Of a DNA stretch of 64,000 nucleotides, positions 24,395 to 32,725 are shown piece after piece. The stretch spans positions 62,001-126,000 of the forward strand of contig NZ_FNOV01000011.1 of assembly GCF_900107135.1 (NCBI RefSeq), in the 5' to 3' direction. Origin of the DNA: Hymenobacter psychrophilus. Its GTDB lineage: Bacteria > Bacteroidota > Bacteroidia > Cytophagales > Hymenobacteraceae. Position 1 is the stretch's first letter. Each line of letters begins with the position of its first letter. Position numbers and translations under genes: made by a program. A model generated the notes under the pieces. That model saw nothing but the letters and a program-made list of their open reading frames with translations, made no database searches and was not told the DNA's origin.

Positions 24395-25258
24395 CTATAA
24401 TTGAATGGTTTTGGTGAGCGTGCGACCGGCCAGGCGGGCCTGCACGGTCACTGTTTCGGGCAGGCCGGCGGCGGTCAGGCTCACCGGTTCGCCCTGCACC
24501 ACGTTGCGCACCTGCCGGAGCACGGCCAGTACGCCGTGGCGGCGGGCAGGCTGCGCCGGTTGCGGGGCCGCGTAAGCGGGCCGAACATCCACCTCAATGG
24601 GGCCGGTAAGGGCGACCGTGGCAGTGGGCAGCGCCGCGGGCCGCTTCTGCGCTACCCATTTGGTTTCGGGCAGCTCGGGCGCGCTGGCAGCCAGGGCCAG
24701 TACCGGGGCCGGCTCGTTTGCCGGCAGTCCCGAAGCAACCGTCGCCGAACTGGTCGAGGACCGGCGGTCGGCGGCCGGACCGGGTTGTACACCTCCGGGC
24801 CGGGCTGCCGTAGCGCGAACCGTAGTGGCCACTAAGGCGGCCGGCCCGGAGGCGGAAACGGTGGCGGTTGCTTCTGAGGGGCCAGATGGGGCCGTTGCTT
24901 CAACCGTTGCCTGGGCCGCATCATTTAATTCGGCGGCGGCCAGAAGTGGCTGTTGGTCAACAGAAGTATTGTTGGGCGCAGTAGCCGCCGCCGGGGCACT
25001 AGCGGCCGGTACGCGGGCGGGCGTAGTGGTAGCCAGCCCGGGCCGAAGCGTAGGGGCCGGGCCGCCGGTCAGCAGCCAGCCGGCCGCGCCCAGCAGCACG
25101 AGCAGCGCCACCGAAGCCGCCGCCAGCCACATGACGGGGCGGCGGCGCTTGGCGGGCTGGATTTCGGCCTCGATTTCGGCCCACACGAAGGCGGGCGGCG
25201 TGGGGGCGTGGCCCGCCAGCCGCTCGCGAAACAGCTTATCAATATCTTCCGGTTGCAT
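24395..25258 (-). CDS. Anti-sigma-factor-like membrane protein
   Basis: 287 residues from the Met at 25258 (MQPEDIDKLFRERLAGHAPT). The N-terminal ~40 residues are the cytoplasmic sigma-binding segment seen in many Bacteroidota anti-sigma proteins (PPAFVWAEIEAEIQPAKRRR). One membrane helix follows (WLAAASVALLVLLGAAGWLL, ~44-63), then an Ala/Thr/Pro-rich periplasmic linker and a C-terminal beta-like domain (GVLAVLRQVRNVVQGEPVSL). It overlaps the sigma gene by 20 bases, so the two are translationally coupled. The open frame extends upstream but only as an out-of-frame reading of the sigma gene. Confidence 0.82.
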   Translation of the reverse strand: MQPEDIDKLFRERLAGHAPTPPAFVWAEIEAEIQPAKRRRPVMWLAAASVALLVLLGAAGWLLTGGPAPTLRPGLATTTPARVPAASAPAAATAPNNTSVDQQPLLAAAELNDAAQATVEATAPSGPSEATATVSASGPAALVATTVRATAARPGGVQPGPAADRRSSTSSATVASGLPANEPAPVLALAASAPELPETKWVAQKRPAALPTATVALTGPIEVDVRPAYAAPQPAQPARRHGVLAVLRQVRNVVQGEPVSLTAAGLPETVTVQARLAGRTLTKTIQL

Positions 25259-25832
25259 ACAATTCTTTCGGTGAGGAGGAGGTGGTGGGGGCGGCGGGGC
25301 GCGCCTGCATGTTGGCCACCGCGAGGCGGCGCTGGAGCATGCCCCGGGCCTTGCTGAGCTGCGACTTGCTGGTGCCCTCCGAAATACCGAGCAGCTCGCC
25401 GATTTCGGGGTGGGAGTAGCCCTCCAGAGCATACAGGTTGAACACCGTGCGGTAACCGGCCGGCAGACCCGCCAGCAGCGCCAGCATATCGTCGGCGCTG
25501 AGCTGGCTTTCGGCCGTAGCGGCCACGGCCGGCACATCGTAGGTCAACTCGTCAATGGCCAGGTGCAGGGGCTCCTTGCGGCGCAGCATCCCGAGGGCTT
25601 CGTTGACCACAATGCGCCGGATCCAGCCCTCGAACGAGCCCTCGTGCCGGTACTGGTCGAGGGCCCGGAATACCTTGGTAAATCCCACAATCAGGGCTTC
25701 TTCGGCATCCTCGCGCCGGCGCAGATAGCGCAGGCATACGCTCAGCATCAAACCCGAAAACTGCTCGTAGAGCTGTTTCTGGGCCCGGCTGCTGCCCTGG
25801 CGGCAGGCGGCTATTAATTCGGTTTCCGTCAT
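25239..25832 (-). CDS. ECF-type RNA polymerase sigma factor
   Basis: 197 residues. Region 2 (about 15-85) has LYEQFSGLMLSVCLRYLRRR and VGFTKVFRALDQYRHEGSF with the RNAP-core and -10 contact residues; region 4 (about 118-170) has LPAGYRTVFNLYALEGYSHPEIGELLGISEGTSKSQLSKAR, the standard -35 HTH (given here as the region, not a full motif). A further ~25 disordered residues overlap the anti-sigma gene. It directs transcription of an envelope regulon when released by the membrane protein at 24395-25258; the OMP at 23131 is a likely member. A TACCTTGC box at about 25891-25898 is a weak promoter candidate. Confidence 0.93.
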   Translation of the reverse strand: MTETELIAACRQGSSRAQKQLYEQFSGLMLSVCLRYLRRREDAEEALIVGFTKVFRALDQYRHEGSFEGWIRRIVVNEALGMLRRKEPLHLAIDELTYDVPAVAATAESQLSADDMLALLAGLPAGYRTVFNLYALEGYSHPEIGELLGISEGTSKSQLSKARGMLQRRLAVANMQARPAAPTTSSSPKELYATGRY

Positions 25833-25934
25833 GATGACAGCGGCAGCAGCGTAAAATTCAGGTCAGAAGCAGGTCGTTTGGGGCGGCAGATGCAAGGTAG
25901 CGGATAAGGGTTGCCTGGGGAAGGGGAAATTTTT

Positions 25935-26028
25935 AACTCAAAGAGAGAAAGTCAAGAGTAAAAGCCGCTGAACGGGCCAAGAAGGCAACGTTCGGCGGCT
26001 TTTACTCTTGACTTTCTCTCTTTGAGTT
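25935..26028. terminator. Hairpin with 39-nt arms after the CoA-binding gene
   Basis: Arms 25935-25973 and 25990-26028 pair with one G-U difference, loop 16. On the minus strand the right end of the hairpin runs into TTAAAAATTTCC. It follows the CoA-binding gene stop by 15 bases and insulates the downstream sigma gene. Confidence 0.85.
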
Positions 26029-26043
26029 TCCTGACCTCCCCGA

Positions 26044-26403
26044 CTAATACTGCCCCACGCTCAGCATCACCAGCGTGCAGGCTTCTTCGGTTTCGATGCC
26101 GCGCTGCCGGGCCAGCTTTTCCAGCTCGGGGTTTTCGGTGCCGGGGTTGAAGATGATGCGCTTGGGGTTGAGGTCGAGGATGTAGTCGTACCAGCCGGGC
26201 TGGTTCTGGGGCCCCACGTAGAGCGTCACCGTATCGACGCCCTCGGCGGCGGGCCGGTCGTTGCGGATATCGAGGCCGGCCACCTGGCCTTTGCGGATGC
26301 CCACTGGCACCACCTCGTGGCCGTGCTGCTTGAGTTGATGCACGGCCCGGTAGGCGTAACGGGCGGGGTTATCGGTAGCCCCAAGAACAAGGGTCTTTTT
26401 CAT
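26044..26403 (-). CDS. CoA-binding domain protein
   Basis: 119 residues forming a single CoA-binding Rossmann-like domain (COG1832 type). N-terminal VLGATDNPARYAYRAVHQL is the nucleotide-binding turn; VVPVGIRKGQVAG and ...PKRIIFNPGTENPELEKLAR are typical of this small family, and EEACTLVML closes the fold. Similar domains occur in acyl-CoA synthetases, but the free-standing proteins have no proven reaction. Cytoplasmic, probably monocistronic since a strong hairpin follows. Not co-directional operon-like with any metabolic partner. Confidence 0.9.
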   Translation of the reverse strand: MKKTLVLGATDNPARYAYRAVHQLKQHGHEVVPVGIRKGQVAGLDIRNDRPAAEGVDTVTLYVGPQNQPGWYDYILDLNPKRIIFNPGTENPELEKLARQRGIETEEACTLVMLSVGQY

Positions 26404-26640
26404 AAGTGCGGATGAGGTTGGGTGATTTAGAACGGGGGGAATTGGAACGGTGAATTCACTGCCAATCCTACCAAACTAGTTGGGCTATACGCAGGGCCGG
26501 CCGCAAAGTAGAACGAAGCGCTGCTTCTCGCCCGTTCAACAGCCGCCACCCGCCACACTGTTCCACGCCCTTGGGAGCCCAACGGCAGAGCCCGCCCTAC
26601 GGGCAGTAGAGCTGGTTTTAGGAAACAAGGCCCCGAAGAA

Positions 26641-26727
26641 TTACCGCTTGTTCAGGTCCGTAAACATCGTGCCCAGTTGCTCGCGCGAGGACCGGTGGGC
26701 TCGGGTCGCGAGGCTGGCGGCAACCAT
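26641..26727 (-). pseudogene. Remnant of a duplicated SDR C-terminus
   Basis: Minus-strand frame ending at TAA 26641-26643 reads ATRAHRSSREQLGTMFTDL followed by NKR-stop, against AAQAHRASREQLDAAFAGL and NKR-stop at the end of the intact SDR at 28376. The 140 bases beyond the stop (to about 26498) also resemble the 130 bases beyond the SDR stop. Only about 29 codons remain; the TlpA-like gene at 26732 ends 4 bases before this fragment. Confidence 0.8.
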
Positions 26728-26731
26728 TGGG

Positions 26732-28126
26732 CTATTCTTTCAGGGCCTGTTCAAGAGCAGCCACGGTTTCAGCCCCGGCTGCCGGGCGTGGGGCAGGCAC
26801 CCGTCGGAGCCGACCATCGCGACCGATAAGCAGATATGTGGGGTATGCCGTGACTTGGTAAGCGCTGGGCATGGTCGAATCGGGACTCCGTAGCTGCACT
26901 TGGCCGAGGCCGGTGAGCTGTTCGGCTGCCAGTACGCGTTGCCATTTGTCTTCCGGGTCATTTACCGCCACGGAGATAAACACGACATCACGGCCCGCGA
27001 AGTGCCGGGCCAGGGCGGTAAGGGCGGGCATCTCCTGCCGGCAAGGAGCGCACCACGTTCCCCAAAAATCGAGGTACACCACTTTGCCTTGAAAATCGCG
27101 CAACGAGACGGGGCGGCCCTGATGATTCAACAAGGTAAAAGCCGGGGCCAGCTGACCCGGTTGCAGACGAAGTTGGGCCTGTAGCATCTGCCGCAGGTTG
27201 CGGGCCAAGGTAGAATCTTGGTTCTGGGCCCGAAAGGTGGGATAGGCGGCCACAACCGCGGCGACGTTGTCGTTCAACTGAAACGACAACAGTTGGTACA
27301 TGGCCCAGTCTCGGGCCTGGTGGTCTCCCAGGTCGGCGGTGGCTATAGCATACAGCCGGCGAGCCTCGGCGGGGTCTGCCGGCAGGGGGCCATCAGGCAG
27401 CAAACGGCCCCCATAGGCGCTCAGAAACCGAAGCACCGGTTCCCGCGTCGCCTGCTCATTCAGTTGTTGGCGGGGCAGTTGCTGCAGAAAATCGTAGTAG
27501 GTAGCGGGCAATACCGCCGCCTGCTTGGCAGCGTAGCGGTGGTAGGCGGGATAATCGAGCAGGAGGCGGGCCCATTCCAGATCAATGTCCAAGGCCGCCT
27601 GGCGTTGAAACGTGGGCGCTAGTGGGTGCTCTGCGGCATAGGTAGCCAGAAAAGCCCGTTGCCGTTGGCGAAACGCGTCCGTCAGGCTCCGCATTTGCGC
27701 AGGCGTGGTGGTAGGGGTGCGTTGCTGCTCGGGGCCCGGGTCGGGGTGGGCGGCATCGAACCGCCACAGCATCTGGGCGAGGTAATTGTTCGCGGCCGCT
27801 CCGCGCCCCGTGTACTTTAGCGTTTCGTCGAAGCGGCCAAAGTCGAGGGTTAGGTGCAACTGGTCGCCGGGGCTGAGATAGAGGCGGGTGCGCTGGCGGG
27901 CGTAAGAGAAGGAGGCATCCGTAGCGGCCCCGAGCCCGGGGATTACCATCTTAAAGTCACCAGCAATACTCAGCAGTGCTTTAACTTGCCGGTTGCCGTA
28001 CCATAGCCGCACGGTATCGCCCGCCGGTGCATGGTCGAGGTGGCCACTGAGAACAGTTACGATGGGTTGGTTCTGTGTCGGCGAGGCGAGGGAAGTAACC
28101 AGCGGGGTTTGCACTGCAGCAAACAA
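26732..28126 (-). CDS. TlpA family disulfide reductase (start uncertain)
   Basis: About 464 residues: N-terminal beta-rich DUF4369-like domain (VTVLSGHLDHAPAGDTVRLWY), long helical middle, C-terminal thioredoxin domain (from ~325) with WGTWCAPCRQEMP as active site and QVTAYPTYLLIG containing the cis-Pro. Periplasmic redox role inferred from family. The 5' end is odd: this frame has only TTG at 28126 as start and lacks a full signal peptide, while an ATG at 28149 in the next frame gives MFPSFF and would join this frame into a normal signal (WLLFAAVQ) if the T6 run had one more T. It separates an SDR remnant from the intact SDR. Confidence 0.82.
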   Translation of the reverse strand: MFAAVQTPLVTSLASPTQNQPIVTVLSGHLDHAPAGDTVRLWYGNRQVKALLSIAGDFKMVIPGLGAATDASFSYARQRTRLYLSPGDQLHLTLDFGRFDETLKYTGRGAAANNYLAQMLWRFDAAHPDPGPEQQRTPTTTPAQMRSLTDAFRQRQRAFLATYAAEHPLAPTFQRQAALDIDLEWARLLLDYPAYHRYAAKQAAVLPATYYDFLQQLPRQQLNEQATREPVLRFLSAYGGRLLPDGPLPADPAEARRLYAIATADLGDHQARDWAMYQLLSFQLNDNVAAVVAAYPTFRAQNQDSTLARNLRQMLQAQLRLQPGQLAPAFTLLNHQGRPVSLRDFQGKVVYLDFWGTWCAPCRQEMPALTALARHFAGRDVVFISVAVNDPEDKWQRVLAAEQLTGLGQVQLRSPDSTMPSAYQVTAYPTYLLIGRDGRLRRVPAPRPAAGAETVAALEQALKE

Positions 28127-28375
28127 AAGCCAAAAAACGATGGAAACATAAAAGCAGGTAGTTTACTCCTAAAACTGCAAGGGGGAGTCTGCCTACTCTA
28201 AGAAGGGTTGCAATAAGGCCATGTCAAATCGAAAGCATTTCGCAGGACCGACCACAAAGTAGCACCGGACGTCGCCTTTCGTCCACCCTGCAACCACTGT
28301 CTGCCCACCTGTTCCAATGGCAAAGTCTGCGTCGGGGGCCGCAAAGCGGAATTCAGAAAGCAAGACCAGGGGTGC
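28127..28375. other. Intergenic region with sequence paralogous to 26498-26640
   Basis: No gene seen. The part nearest the SDR stop (28245-28375) resembles the region after the SDR remnant at 26641, including ACAAAGTAG / GCAAAGTAG and CTGTTCCA blocks. It marks the limit of the duplicated unit. Confidence 0.5.
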
Positions 28376-29110
28376 TTACCGCTTGTTGAGGCCGGCAAAC
28401 GCCGCATCCAGCTGCTCGCGCGAAGCCCGGTGGGCCTGGGCCGCGAAGCCGGTGGCCACTTCCGTGGTGTCGGTGGCCAGCTGGCGCAGCACGTCGTCGG
28501 CGTAGGCGTTCAGGGGCATACCGAAGGAGTGGTCGGTTTCGCCCAAATCGGTGTGCACGGCCGGCGGAATGATTTCCACCACCGTAATGCCCGCCTCGGC
28601 CAGCTGCCAGCGCAACGACTGCGTGAAGGAGTGCATGGCGGCCTTAGTGGCGCTGTAAATCGGCACCGACGCCAGCGGCACGAAGCCCAGCCCCGACGAC
28701 ACGTTGAGAATAGCGGGCGCGGTCTGCCCGGCCAGATGCCCGGCAAATAGCTGGCACAAATGCACGGGCGCTTCAAAGTTGATGGCAATTTCGGCGGCCC
28801 GCTCAGCCCAGTCGGCGGGTGCGGCGTGCAGGTCCACGAGCCGCTGAATGCCGGCATTGTTGACCAGCACGTTCAGGGCGGGGCACTCGGCGGTAGCCCA
28901 CTCGAACAGCCGGACGCGCTCCTCGGCCCGGGCCACGTCGCAGACCAGCGTGCGCAAACCCGGCAGCCGCTCGGCGGCGGCGCGCAGTTTGGCCTCGTCG
29001 CGGCCACATATAAGCAGCGTGTTGCCCGCCGCGTGCAGGCGCTCGGTGAGGGCCAGACCAATGCCGCCGCTGCCGCCGGTAATCAGGATGGTGTTGTTGG
29101 TGAGGTTCAT
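28376..29110 (-). CDS. Short-chain dehydrogenase/reductase (DltE-like)
   Basis: 244-residue classical SDR. Cofactor turn TGGSGGIGLALTERL (Gly11-Gly17 region), VLVNNAGIQRLVD (NNAG motif), ILNVSSGLGFVP (catalytic Ser), IYSATKAAMHSF (YxxxK catalytic Tyr/Lys). CGRDEAKL after strand 2 suggests NADP(H). The overall pattern (NNTILITGGSGGIGLAL ... GLNKR) resembles DltE-type oxidoreductases of unknown substrate. Its C-terminal 28 codons are paralogous to the fragment at 26641-26727. Short gap (39 bases) to the MutS-like gene upstream on the same strand. Confidence 0.93.
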   Translation of the reverse strand: MNLTNNTILITGGSGGIGLALTERLHAAGNTLLICGRDEAKLRAAAERLPGLRTLVCDVARAEERVRLFEWATAECPALNVLVNNAGIQRLVDLHAAPADWAERAAEIAINFEAPVHLCQLFAGHLAGQTAPAILNVSSGLGFVPLASVPIYSATKAAMHSFTQSLRWQLAEAGITVVEIIPPAVHTDLGETDHSFGMPLNAYADDVLRQLATDTTEVATGFAAQAHRASREQLDAAFAGLNKR

Positions 29111-29149
29111 GAGGGGAGGAGGTAAAAGGGGGGTAGACTAGGCTTGAGC

Positions 29150-30823
29150 CTATACAACGTCATACGCACGGTCGTTTAAAGTGCGTATATGCTCCTGCTG
29201 CCTGGTCGAATCAGCCACGCAAATGACCTCTGCCGGCGCGGTTGGTTGCGCGTGGCTGGGGTGTGCCCGCGCGGCCAGCGTGGCACTGAGCGCCTGCGCG
29301 TCGGCGACCACCTGGGCCGGGTAATGCAGGCGGGCCAGCAACCGAATGGCATTGCGTGTGGTGAGCGGCCCGGCCTTGAGGCGGTAGTCGAAATACCAGT
29401 CTTCCGCCGTCACCGTTTCGCAAAAGTGGTATTCGACATAGCACGATTGCAACAGCGCCCCCAACTCCCCATCGTGGGTGGCCGCCACTACCCAGCCGCG
29501 CGGCTGCAGGTAGGCCAGCACGGCCTTGTTAGCGGCGATGCGCTCCTGGGTATTCGTGCCTTTGAACAGCTCATCGAGCAGCAATAGGTAGCTGCCGGGG
29601 GCCGCGTTGCAGGCCAGCAGCAGCTGCCGCATGGTTTCGGCTTCCACCAGATAATAGCTTTTGCCAGTGGGCAGGCTGTCGGCCAGGGTGAGGCTGGTGA
29701 GCACCCGGCAAAAAGGGGCGCGGTAGGCGGTGGCCGGGCACGTGGCTATGGTCTGGGCCAGCAGGGCAGTCACGCCCAGCGTGCGCATAAAGGTGGTTTT
29801 GCCCGCCATGTTCGAGCCGGTGAGTAAGACGCCCTGCCCGGATAGGGTGAGGTCGTTGGGCACGCAGCCCGGCACCAGCGGGTGGTAGCCGGCGTGCAGT
29901 TGGATGCCCTCGGCGGCCGGCCCAAACTGCGGCACGCAGGTGGTGTGGCGTTGCCGGAAGCTGGCCACCGCCAGGGCACAATCGACGTAGCCAACCGCCT
30001 CAAAGATGGTTCGAATGGCGGGCGCCTGCCGCTGCACGGCCACCCGGCAGCGGGCATACACCAGCTGGTCGAGCAATAGCAGCATCTTGAGCAGTTCCAG
30101 CACCAGCAAATTGTCTTCCACCTGAAAGAATGCTACCTGCCGCAAAATACCTCCCAGCCGGGCCAGGGGCGCGGCCAGCGGCTCAAGCGGCCGCAGGGGC
30201 AACGCCGCCCGGTGCAACGCCCGCCCTGCCCGGTGCAAGCGGCCCAGTTGCATCAGGGGGCGCACCATGCGCTGAATTCGGGTGCGCTGCCAGAAGTGAA
30301 ACACCGAATTGATAAGGGCAAACACCCCCGTGCCCAACCAGAGCACGGGCAGCCAACAGCCCCCGACCAGCGTGGCCAACAGCCCCAGCGCAAGCAGCGG
30401 CGCGAAGCGGGCGCCGGGCAACGTGGGCAGGGGCTCCCCGCTAATCAAATCGGCCAGGAAGTACGTCTCGTCGGCCGTCAGCTGGTCGAGGGCGAGCAGG
30501 GCCTGCCCGCGGGCCCCGGGTTGCTGGGCCAGCAGGGTCGCGGCGGCAGCAAACTCGTGCAGGGTAGCCTCGTCGGCGAGCGGGCTGCGCAGGCGGTGGT
30601 ACAGGCACTGCTGACCCACCCGGCTCACCGTGGCATCGAGCAGTTCAAAGAGCAGTTCGCCGTTCAGGTCCTCCCAGGTTTGGTCGGGCAGGCGGTGGTA
30701 CGCGGGCTCATGCTGCACGTGGTTGTAGTAGCGGGCCACCCAGGGGAAGTGGGAAGCGCGCGCAGCCGGCTGCTGCCAAGCCGCCTCCAGGCGGCGTAAG
30801 CGCTTGCGGGAAGAAGTCCACAT
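29150..30823 (-). CDS. MutS-family ATPase with membrane segments
   Basis: 557 residues. C-terminal MutS domain V ATPase: Walker A GSNMAGKTTFMRTLG (about 333-347), LTLADSLPTGKSYYLVEAE (signature-like) and Walker B LLLLDELFKGTNTQER (about 410-425) with the D-loop after it. The N-terminal mismatch-binding domains I-II are missing; instead two hydrophobic segments at ~143-180 (LLALGLLATLVGGCWLPVLW) indicate membrane anchoring. This MutS-like family is widespread in Bacteroidota and is not the mismatch-repair MutS; DNA substrate and role are unknown. Promoter candidate TACCTTTC at 30890-30897. Confidence 0.9.
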   Translation of the reverse strand: MWTSSRKRLRRLEAAWQQPAARASHFPWVARYYNHVQHEPAYHRLPDQTWEDLNGELLFELLDATVSRVGQQCLYHRLRSPLADEATLHEFAAAATLLAQQPGARGQALLALDQLTADETYFLADLISGEPLPTLPGARFAPLLALGLLATLVGGCWLPVLWLGTGVFALINSVFHFWQRTRIQRMVRPLMQLGRLHRAGRALHRAALPLRPLEPLAAPLARLGGILRQVAFFQVEDNLLVLELLKMLLLLDQLVYARCRVAVQRQAPAIRTIFEAVGYVDCALAVASFRQRHTTCVPQFGPAAEGIQLHAGYHPLVPGCVPNDLTLSGQGVLLTGSNMAGKTTFMRTLGVTALLAQTIATCPATAYRAPFCRVLTSLTLADSLPTGKSYYLVEAETMRQLLLACNAAPGSYLLLLDELFKGTNTQERIAANKAVLAYLQPRGWVVAATHDGELGALLQSCYVEYHFCETVTAEDWYFDYRLKAGPLTTRNAIRLLARLHYPAQVVADAQALSATLAARAHPSHAQPTAPAEVICVADSTRQQEHIRTLNDRAYDVV

Positions 30824-31145
30824 AAGAAATAGGGGTAGCTACTAGGGCGTAGGCGCTGCGTTGGTTGTGCTGGTAGTTATAAGAAGCGCGAAAGGTAGCT
30901 AAGGGACCCTTATCAATAAAGTAGTACGCCGGGTACAACGTTTGGCCGGCCCGAAAACCACCACGATACCAGGGTGGGGCTGAGAACTGGTTTTATGTTA
31001 ATAGACGAATCCCAGATGGGACGAGGATTTGCACTTCCCCACTGCGCTTAAAATCCTGTTTGCCCAGGTCCGGGAAAGTGCCTAGTGTCGAGTTTGCGAA
31101 ACTCATCTACTTTGCTAGTTTCGTAAAATTTGATTCATAGACGGG
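30824..31145. other. Intergenic region, no gene recognised
   Basis: Apart from the TACCTTTC promoter candidate (30890-30897, minus strand) for the MutS-like gene and a small palindrome GAGTTTGCGAAACTC (31090-31104), I see no coding pattern or RNA motif. Composition is less GC-rich than neighbouring genes, so it may be decayed sequence. Confidence 0.5.
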
Positions 31146-31218
31146 TTTCTTAAACTCGCTCCGCGCTGTAGCGGCCTGCTGGCACTTGGTGCGGGGTACC
31201 TGCTAGCAGTTTAAGAAA
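31146..31218 (-). terminator. Hairpin with 11-nt arms 3' of the hypothetical gene
   Basis: TTTCTTAAACT (31146-31156) pairs perfectly with AGTTTAAGAAA (31208-31218) around a 51-base loop with further partial pairing. It starts 8 bases beyond the stop of the gene at 31226. Confidence 0.6.
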
Positions 31219-31225
31219 GGGAGGG

Positions 31226-31837
31226 TTATACCCGATTAGCTGCGTCTAATACCTCCGTCACCTGCGTAAGCTGTGCTTGCACGGCCGTAGCCACTGGCCC
31301 CGGGTTTTGCGTTAACAGGTATGGCAAGTTCAGATGCAAATCTTGGCCGTACCAGTCGTTGTTCAGCAACGGGAGCACGGCTGCGACGAGGCCTATCGCA
31401 TTGGGATTGGGGTAGTCAACCAACGAATCCAGCCACAGCGTTAATCGGGCGTATAGCCCGGGGGAATCATTTAGGACGTGATAGCACGCCAAGAGCAGCG
31501 GCGTTGAGATATTGCGCACGGGCGGCTGAATCTGTAGACACAGCACCAAGAAGGAGAATTTATACCCACTGGACGTGTAAAACTTTAGAAAGCCCGCTTC
31601 AAAGGGCAACTCGCAGGGGTTACCTTTACTCAATGGGTCTGACCACGCAAGTATCTCCTGCTCGATAAAATCGTCGTAGTCGATTCCCTGAAGGGCTAGC
31701 AGCGCCAATAAAGCGTCGAATAACGCATGATAGTCCGCACGCAACTTTTCGTATGAAAAAGGCACAGGGTATCTTGGCGATGGCGTGTTGACAACCACGA
31801 ACAGCTGCTCAAATTGTTTAATTGCCTGTTCTTGCAT
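31226..31837 (-). CDS. Hypothetical protein
   Basis: 203 residues, no recognised family. No signal peptide or clear membrane helix; Leu/Asp/Tyr-rich with helical segments (YHALFDALLALLALQGIDYDD, LLLACYHVLNDSPGLYARL) and acidic patches, suggesting a soluble helical protein. GC content and codon use are lower than neighbours, and it is flanked by two gene-free stretches (30824-31225, 31838-32212), so it looks like an island of acquired DNA. The continuous frame with a plausible start at 31837 supports coding. Confidence 0.65.
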   Translation of the reverse strand: MQEQAIKQFEQLFVVVNTPSPRYPVPFSYEKLRADYHALFDALLALLALQGIDYDDFIEQEILAWSDPLSKGNPCELPFEAGFLKFYTSSGYKFSFLVLCLQIQPPVRNISTPLLLACYHVLNDSPGLYARLTLWLDSLVDYPNPNAIGLVAAVLPLLNNDWYGQDLHLNLPYLLTQNPGPVATAVQAQLTQVTEVLDAANRV

Positions 31838-32212
31838 GTTACCTGTTCAGCCTGCACGGCTGTGCATGCTTTTGGAAGGGAAACGACTTCGTTCGCCTTT
31901 GGGTGATAAAACGTAGTAGTAGAGTTCAGCCAAACGGTGATTTAAACAGCCACCAGCTTTCGGATAAGGTACGATAAGGGCACGTTATCGGACCCTATCT
32001 GAGTTTGCGGTAATGTCGCGCATTCAACCACCTCCTCCGCACAGCTATAAGAGCCGGACAGGATGCGTGAAGCAACGCTCCACTAAGTACTCCGGCCCCC
32101 AGAAGCTCCACGGCCCGGAGGCAAGGAGCCGGATGAGCAAACAGGATGTTGGGAGCAGTGGGCCAGTGCATAGACCCTGTCGATTTTAACCGCGCTATAC
32201 TAGATAGCCAAG
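31838..32212. other. Intergenic region, no gene recognised
   Basis: 375 bases without a supported gene. It contains imperfect repeats around GATAAGG (31964-32000) and a short open minus-strand stretch near 32000-32170 that ends at 31995 but has no recognisable homology or signal. Might be a remnant of a lost mobile gene; I cannot show this. Confidence 0.45.
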
Positions 32213-32680
32213 TTATACCACGTCGCCCGCATTCTTGCGCATGCATACGCTGTTGGCCATGCCCACGTACGGCCCGAAGTTGGGAATGCGCCGGTAGCCG
32301 CTGCTTTCGTAGAGCCGGATGGCCTCGGGCTGCTGTTGGCCGGTTTCGAGCACGTAGCCCGCGTAGCCCAGTTCGGCGGCCCACTGCTCCAGCTCCGCCA
32401 GCACCGCCCGCGCCGCGCCCAGCCCGCGAAACGCCGGCTCCACGAACACGCGCTTGATTTCGACCAGATCGGGGGCAAACTCCTTGAACGCCCCGCACCC
32501 CACCGGCTCATCGTGCTGGTAGGCCACCACGGCGTGGCGTAGCTGGGGCATGGCGGCTTGGTTGAGTTGGGCGTAGATGAGGTGCTCGGCCCCGTCGCGC
32601 AGGGCCAGGTCCGCGTCCAGCAGCCGGACCAGCCGCAGGAAATCGGGGTTGTCGGAATCGGTACGGAGCAGGCGCAACAT
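32213..32680 (-). CDS. GNAT-family N-acetyltransferase
   Basis: 155 residues. Acetyl-CoA binding core VEIKRVFVEPAFRGLGAARAVLAELE (motif A, with RGLGAAR loop; positions ~72-97) and YESSGYRRIPNFGPY (motif B, ~128-142). The N-terminal IYAQLNQ...VAYQHDEPVGCGAFKEF pattern matches a widespread GNAT subgroup. Substrate unknown. It is upstream-adjacent to the FAD protein on the same strand with a 45-base gap, so co-transcription with it is possible. Confidence 0.92.
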   Translation of the reverse strand: MLRLLRTDSDNPDFLRLVRLLDADLALRDGAEHLIYAQLNQAAMPQLRHAVVAYQHDEPVGCGAFKEFAPDLVEIKRVFVEPAFRGLGAARAVLAELEQWAAELGYAGYVLETGQQQPEAIRLYESSGYRRIPNFGPYVGMANSVCMRKNAGDVV

Positions 32681-32725
32681 CAGAAAAGGGAGTAAGCACT
32701 AAAACAACAGAACCTCTCGGGGCCG

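Noticed and set aside
31995..32170. Possible small gene or transposase remnant near 32.0-32.2 kb
   Set aside because: A minus-strand frame exists (CPALIAVRRRWLNARHYRKL end) but there is no start context, no domain, and I cannot align it to any transposase from memory.
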